Shown here piece after piece: positions 6,804 to 8,020 of a stretch of 8,020 nucleotides of DNA. Every line of letters starts with the position of its first letter. Position 1 is the stretch's first letter. The stretch spans positions 1-8,020 of the forward strand of contig JAQVJB010000084.1 of assembly GCA_028695395.1 (NCBI GenBank), read 5' to 3'. The notes beneath the pieces were generated by a model that had not been told where the DNA came from, searched no databases, and saw only the letters and a program-made list of their open reading frames with translations. Position numbers and translations under genes: made by a program. The DNA is from Actinomycetota bacterium (GTDB taxonomy: Bacteria > Actinomycetota > Humimicrobiia > Humimicrobiales > Humimicrobiaceae).

Positions 6804-7300
6804 GGTGATGAAATGCGACTAGAGGATATTAAAACAGATAAGAACAGCTATGGAGGACAATGACAATAACAAGAAAGGAGGATGGCTAAAAGAATGCAGA
6901 GGCATTAATAAAATTCCAGTAGTGGGAGTTGTAAACAGAGAAGAAAAAAGCACTTGTAAGCAGCAAGGGACAGAAACTAACCTGCAAGTAATCAGTTACA
7001 ATTTTAAATCAGATATGTGTGGGCAACACTTATTGTTATAAGTAACAAATTTCATGGATACGACAGATTAAGATTTACAGATTACATACATTTAAAGATA
7101 GACCATAGCAAAATGTTTGTTGATGATGATATATATACCAATACCGTTGAGAGCTTTTGGGCAATAGTTAAAAGAGCGGTTTATGGAATTTATTTTACCT
7201 TTGAGGAAGTATTTACAGCAATATATTAATGAGTTTATTTTCTGATATAATAATAAAGAAATTGATAGTAGTTTTGATATGGTATATAAAAATAATATTT
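6789..7300 (+). pseudogene. IS1595-family (ISXO2-like) transposase, decayed
   Basis: Transposase similarity runs through this stretch but changes frame at least three times. Piece 1 (about 6810-6860) reads EMRLEDIKTDKNSYGG, matching the family's VDETYxGG block with the first catalytic Asp (6837-6839), then meets TGA 6861. Piece 2 (6850 to about 6960) reads GINKIPVVGVVNRE, the usual K-x-PVVG strand. Piece 3 (7017-7229) reads ISNKFHGYDRL, HLKIDHSKMF and TNTVESFWAIVKRAVYGIYF, the diagnostic NTxExFWxxxKR block; the expected second catalytic Asp is Asn (7044-7046). Piece 4 (7219 to about 7299) reads QYINEFIF-stop-YNNKEID, where TGA 7243 replaces an Arg codon, consistent with CGA to TGA. The N-terminal zinc-ribbon half, about 100 residues, is absent. 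The protein cannot be functional. The separate short reading frames at 6850-7041 and 7017-7229 are fragments of this gene, not genes. Confidence 0.82.
7262..7290 (+). promoter_or_regulatory. possible outward promoter in the transposase remnant
   Basis: TTGATA (7262-7267), 17 nt, TATAAA (7285-7290): five of six consensus bases in each hexamer at ideal spacing. It points toward the small nuclease-like gene about 95 nt downstream. The stretch is also transposase-derived coding sequence and very AT-rich, so chance is a real alternative. Confidence 0.35.
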
Positions 7301-7303
7301 TAG

Positions 7304-7323
7304 TATAATAATTTTCTATTATA
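7304..7323 (+). repeat. AT-only inverted repeat downstream of the IS remnant
   Basis: TATAATA (7304-7310) pairs with TATTATA (7317-7323) around ATTTTC. The stretch 7300-7380 is nearly all A+T and codes for nothing recognised. It may include the right end of the element, but I could not match it to a left terminal repeat. Confidence 0.3.
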
Positions 7324-7383
7324 TAATTATAGTGGTAAAATAAATAATTTAACTATATGAAAATATAACTATGGTCTAAGGAT

Positions 7384-7773
7384 TTGAATAATTATGTGAT
7401 TGTTATAAATACACGAAAAACCCAATGTATAGGTAAGTTAAAACAAAATATTGTAAATTGTTTGAATACTACTTTTACTTGTGGCAAAGTTTATTTATAC
7501 CCTGGAGTTATAAACCACATTAAAAAAAATCATTTTTATTGCTATCAAAACTATTTGAAACTACTACCCGATATCTTACAGAATCCTGATTATATTGGAA
7601 TAAATCAATTGCACCTTAATAGTATAGAGTTAGTAAAAGTATATGCAGATATTGTTTTGGTCTCAATAGGGAAAAATGTGGATGGTTATTTATATGTTTC
7701 AAGCTTGTATGATATAAGTATAAAAAAGGTTAATAAACGCTTAAATTCCGGTAGGTTAGTAAGGGTAACTTGA
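7384..7773 (+). CDS. small stand-alone PBECR-type nuclease-fold protein
   Basis: A 129-residue protein from TTG 7384. AAGGA (7378-7382) is only 1 nt from that codon, so GTG 7396 (spacing 13) is an alternative start. The core reads GKVYLYPGVINHIKKNH (34-50), LPDILQNPDYIG (61-72), SIELVKVY (80-87) and GYLYVSSLYDIS (101-112). From memory of the family, this order of an HIxxxH helix, P-D-Y-I-G, a Lys-containing strand and a late S-S-x-Y strand matches the phage Barnase-EndoU-ColicinE5/D-RelE-like (PBECR2/PBECR3) fold, whose members are predicted RNases in phage polyvalent proteins and toxins. Candidate active-site residues are H45, H50, K85, S106/S107 and Y109, by inference only. There is no signal peptide or membrane segment, so it is probably cytoplasmic. 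Its neighbours are a dead transposase and a candidate structured RNA, with no protein antitoxin visible. Its codon use is more AT-rich than the left-hand genes, consistent with acquisition. Confidence 0.6.
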   Translation: MNNYVIVINTRKTQCIGKLKQNIVNCLNTTFTCGKVYLYPGVINHIKKNHFYCYQNYLKLLPDILQNPDYIGINQLHLNSIELVKVYADIVLVSIGKNVDGYLYVSSLYDISIKKVNKRLNSGRLVRVT

Positions 7774-7796
7774 CAAAATCATTGCTTAGTTATAAA
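7770..7796 (+). promoter_or_regulatory. candidate promoter for the structured RNA
   Basis: A perfect TTGACA (7770-7775) overlaps the stop codon of the nuclease-like gene. TATAAA (7791-7796) follows at 15 nt, shorter than the ideal 17; TAAATT is at 17. Transcription would begin near 7803-7805 and run into the folded region and terminator. This is moderate evidence only. Confidence 0.4.
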
Positions 7797-7803
7797 TTTA
7801 CAA

Positions 7804-7956
7804 TGTTGTTTAAAAAACAAATAGCCTTAGTTAGGACTATTGAGGTAGAAAAGGTTCTCTACGCGCTACGCAAGTAGTTAACAGAAATGAAGGGTTTGCC
7901 GTCCTTCCTTTAGTCCTTTCAGGATAAATAAAAGCTCCTAAGCAATTAGGAGCTTT
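7804..7956 (+). ncRNA. candidate structured RNA, family not recognised
   Basis: The boundaries run from the inferred transcription start to the terminator hairpin. A 7-bp stem AGGACTA (7833-7839) with TAGTCCT (7911-7917) encloses three hairpins. The first is GTAGA/TCTAC (7845-7849 with 7858-7862). The second is CTAC/GTAG (7866-7869 with 7874-7877), closed by a GCAA GNRA tetraloop. The third is GAAGG/CCTTC (7889-7893 with 7903-7907), extendable by a G-U pair. G+C is 38 of 85 in 7833-7917 against 14 of 60 in the stretch just before it, as is typical of folded RNA in AT-rich genomes. No open reading frame covers it. It could be an independent small RNA, a 3' UTR element of the nuclease-like gene, or a leader of an unseen gene beyond 8020. 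No known riboswitch consensus was recognised. Confidence 0.45.
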
Positions 7957-7976
7957 ATAATTTTAATAGCTATTTG
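7818..7976 (+). repeat. 8-bp inverted repeat bracketing the structured region
   Basis: CAAATAGC (7818-7825) and GCTATTTG (7969-7976) are exact reverse complements. They enclose the folded stretch and its terminator hairpin. They could be a closing stem or ends of a small inserted element. An 8-bp match at this distance in AT-rich DNA is not rare, so significance is doubtful. Confidence 0.3.
7931..7961 (+). terminator. rho-independent terminator, probably bidirectional
   Basis: AAAGCTCCTAA (7931-7941) pairs perfectly over 11 bp with TTAGGAGCTTT (7946-7956), closed by a GCAA tetraloop. The + strand 3' side is TTTATAATTTTAA, moderately U-rich. On the - strand the stem is followed by TTTTATTTAT, so it could also stop transcription entering from the right. 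It ends the unit formed by the nuclease-like gene and the structured RNA. Confidence 0.8.
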
Positions 7977-8020
7977 GGTCATTTTTTATTTGAAGGTGAA
8001 ATTAATCTTTCTTGCTAATC

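Noticed and set aside
6850..7229. Two independent small genes (6850-7041 and 7017-7229).
   Set aside because: Both are out-of-frame fragments of one IS1595-type transposase; the similarity continues across frame changes and stops.
7833..7917. Cloverleaf-like layout (7-bp outer stem plus three hairpins) suggesting a tRNA.
   Set aside because: There is no TTCRA T-loop, no D-loop signature, wrong linker lengths (11 nt before the last hairpin) and no plausible anticodon arm.
7889..7956. T-box-like leader, because AAGGGTTTGCCG followed by TCCTT and a terminator looks similar.
   Set aside because: The conserved AGGGTGGNACCGCG element is absent and no tRNA-synthetase or amino-acid gene is visible downstream.
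7990..8020. Start of another gene at GTG 7996 (or TTG 7990).
   Set aside because: Only eight codons are visible before the window ends and the ribosome-binding site is not properly spaced; it cannot be supported.

Overview
The window comes from an AT-rich bacterial genome: coding DNA is roughly one-third G+C and the accessory right end is lower. No rRNA, tRNA or marker protein allows a taxonomic call. A radical SAM/SPASM enzyme is compatible with an anaerobic or microaerophilic host, but that is only a hint. All convincing genes are on the + strand.

Left part (1-3981), envelope or polysaccharide locus. It holds the C-terminal two-thirds of a GT4-type glycosyltransferase cut by the window edge, a radical SAM protein with a SPASM-like cysteine set, an extended-SDR NAD(P)-dependent epimerase/dehydrogenase only 14 nt downstream, and a polytopic lysylphosphatidylglycerol-synthase-TM/flippase-like membrane protein. 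Together they look like part of a glycan or glycolipid assembly cluster: sugar transfer, precursor modification, and membrane-lipid handling. The substrate cannot be read from sequence.

Middle (3982-6641), signalling. A 209-nt leader carries imperfect 25-nt tandem repeats and a TTGACA promoter. It precedes a large membrane protein with about 11 membrane segments fused to GGDEF and EAL domains, a predicted bifunctional c-di-GMP cyclase/phosphodiesterase. The promoter -10 overlaps the first possible ATG (4191), so the real start is more likely the ATG at 4224. c-di-GMP commonly controls exopolysaccharide output, so the proximity to the glycan genes is suggestive, but it appears to be a separate transcription unit.

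Right part (6642-8020), accessory region with different character. It contains a hairpin, a decayed IS1595-family transposase (several frameshifts and stops), and a very AT-rich stretch. A small stand-alone gene follows that resembles PBECR-type (Barnase-EndoU-ColicinE5/D-RelE fold) nucleases. Directly behind it lies a promoter-like sequence, a G+C-enriched stretch that folds by eye into a 7-bp stem enclosing three hairpins, and a strong GNRA-loop terminator. The last unit is the best candidate for something undescribed: a roughly 150-nt structured RNA beside an orphan nuclease-fold gene. Its structure was found by hand and needs comparative support.
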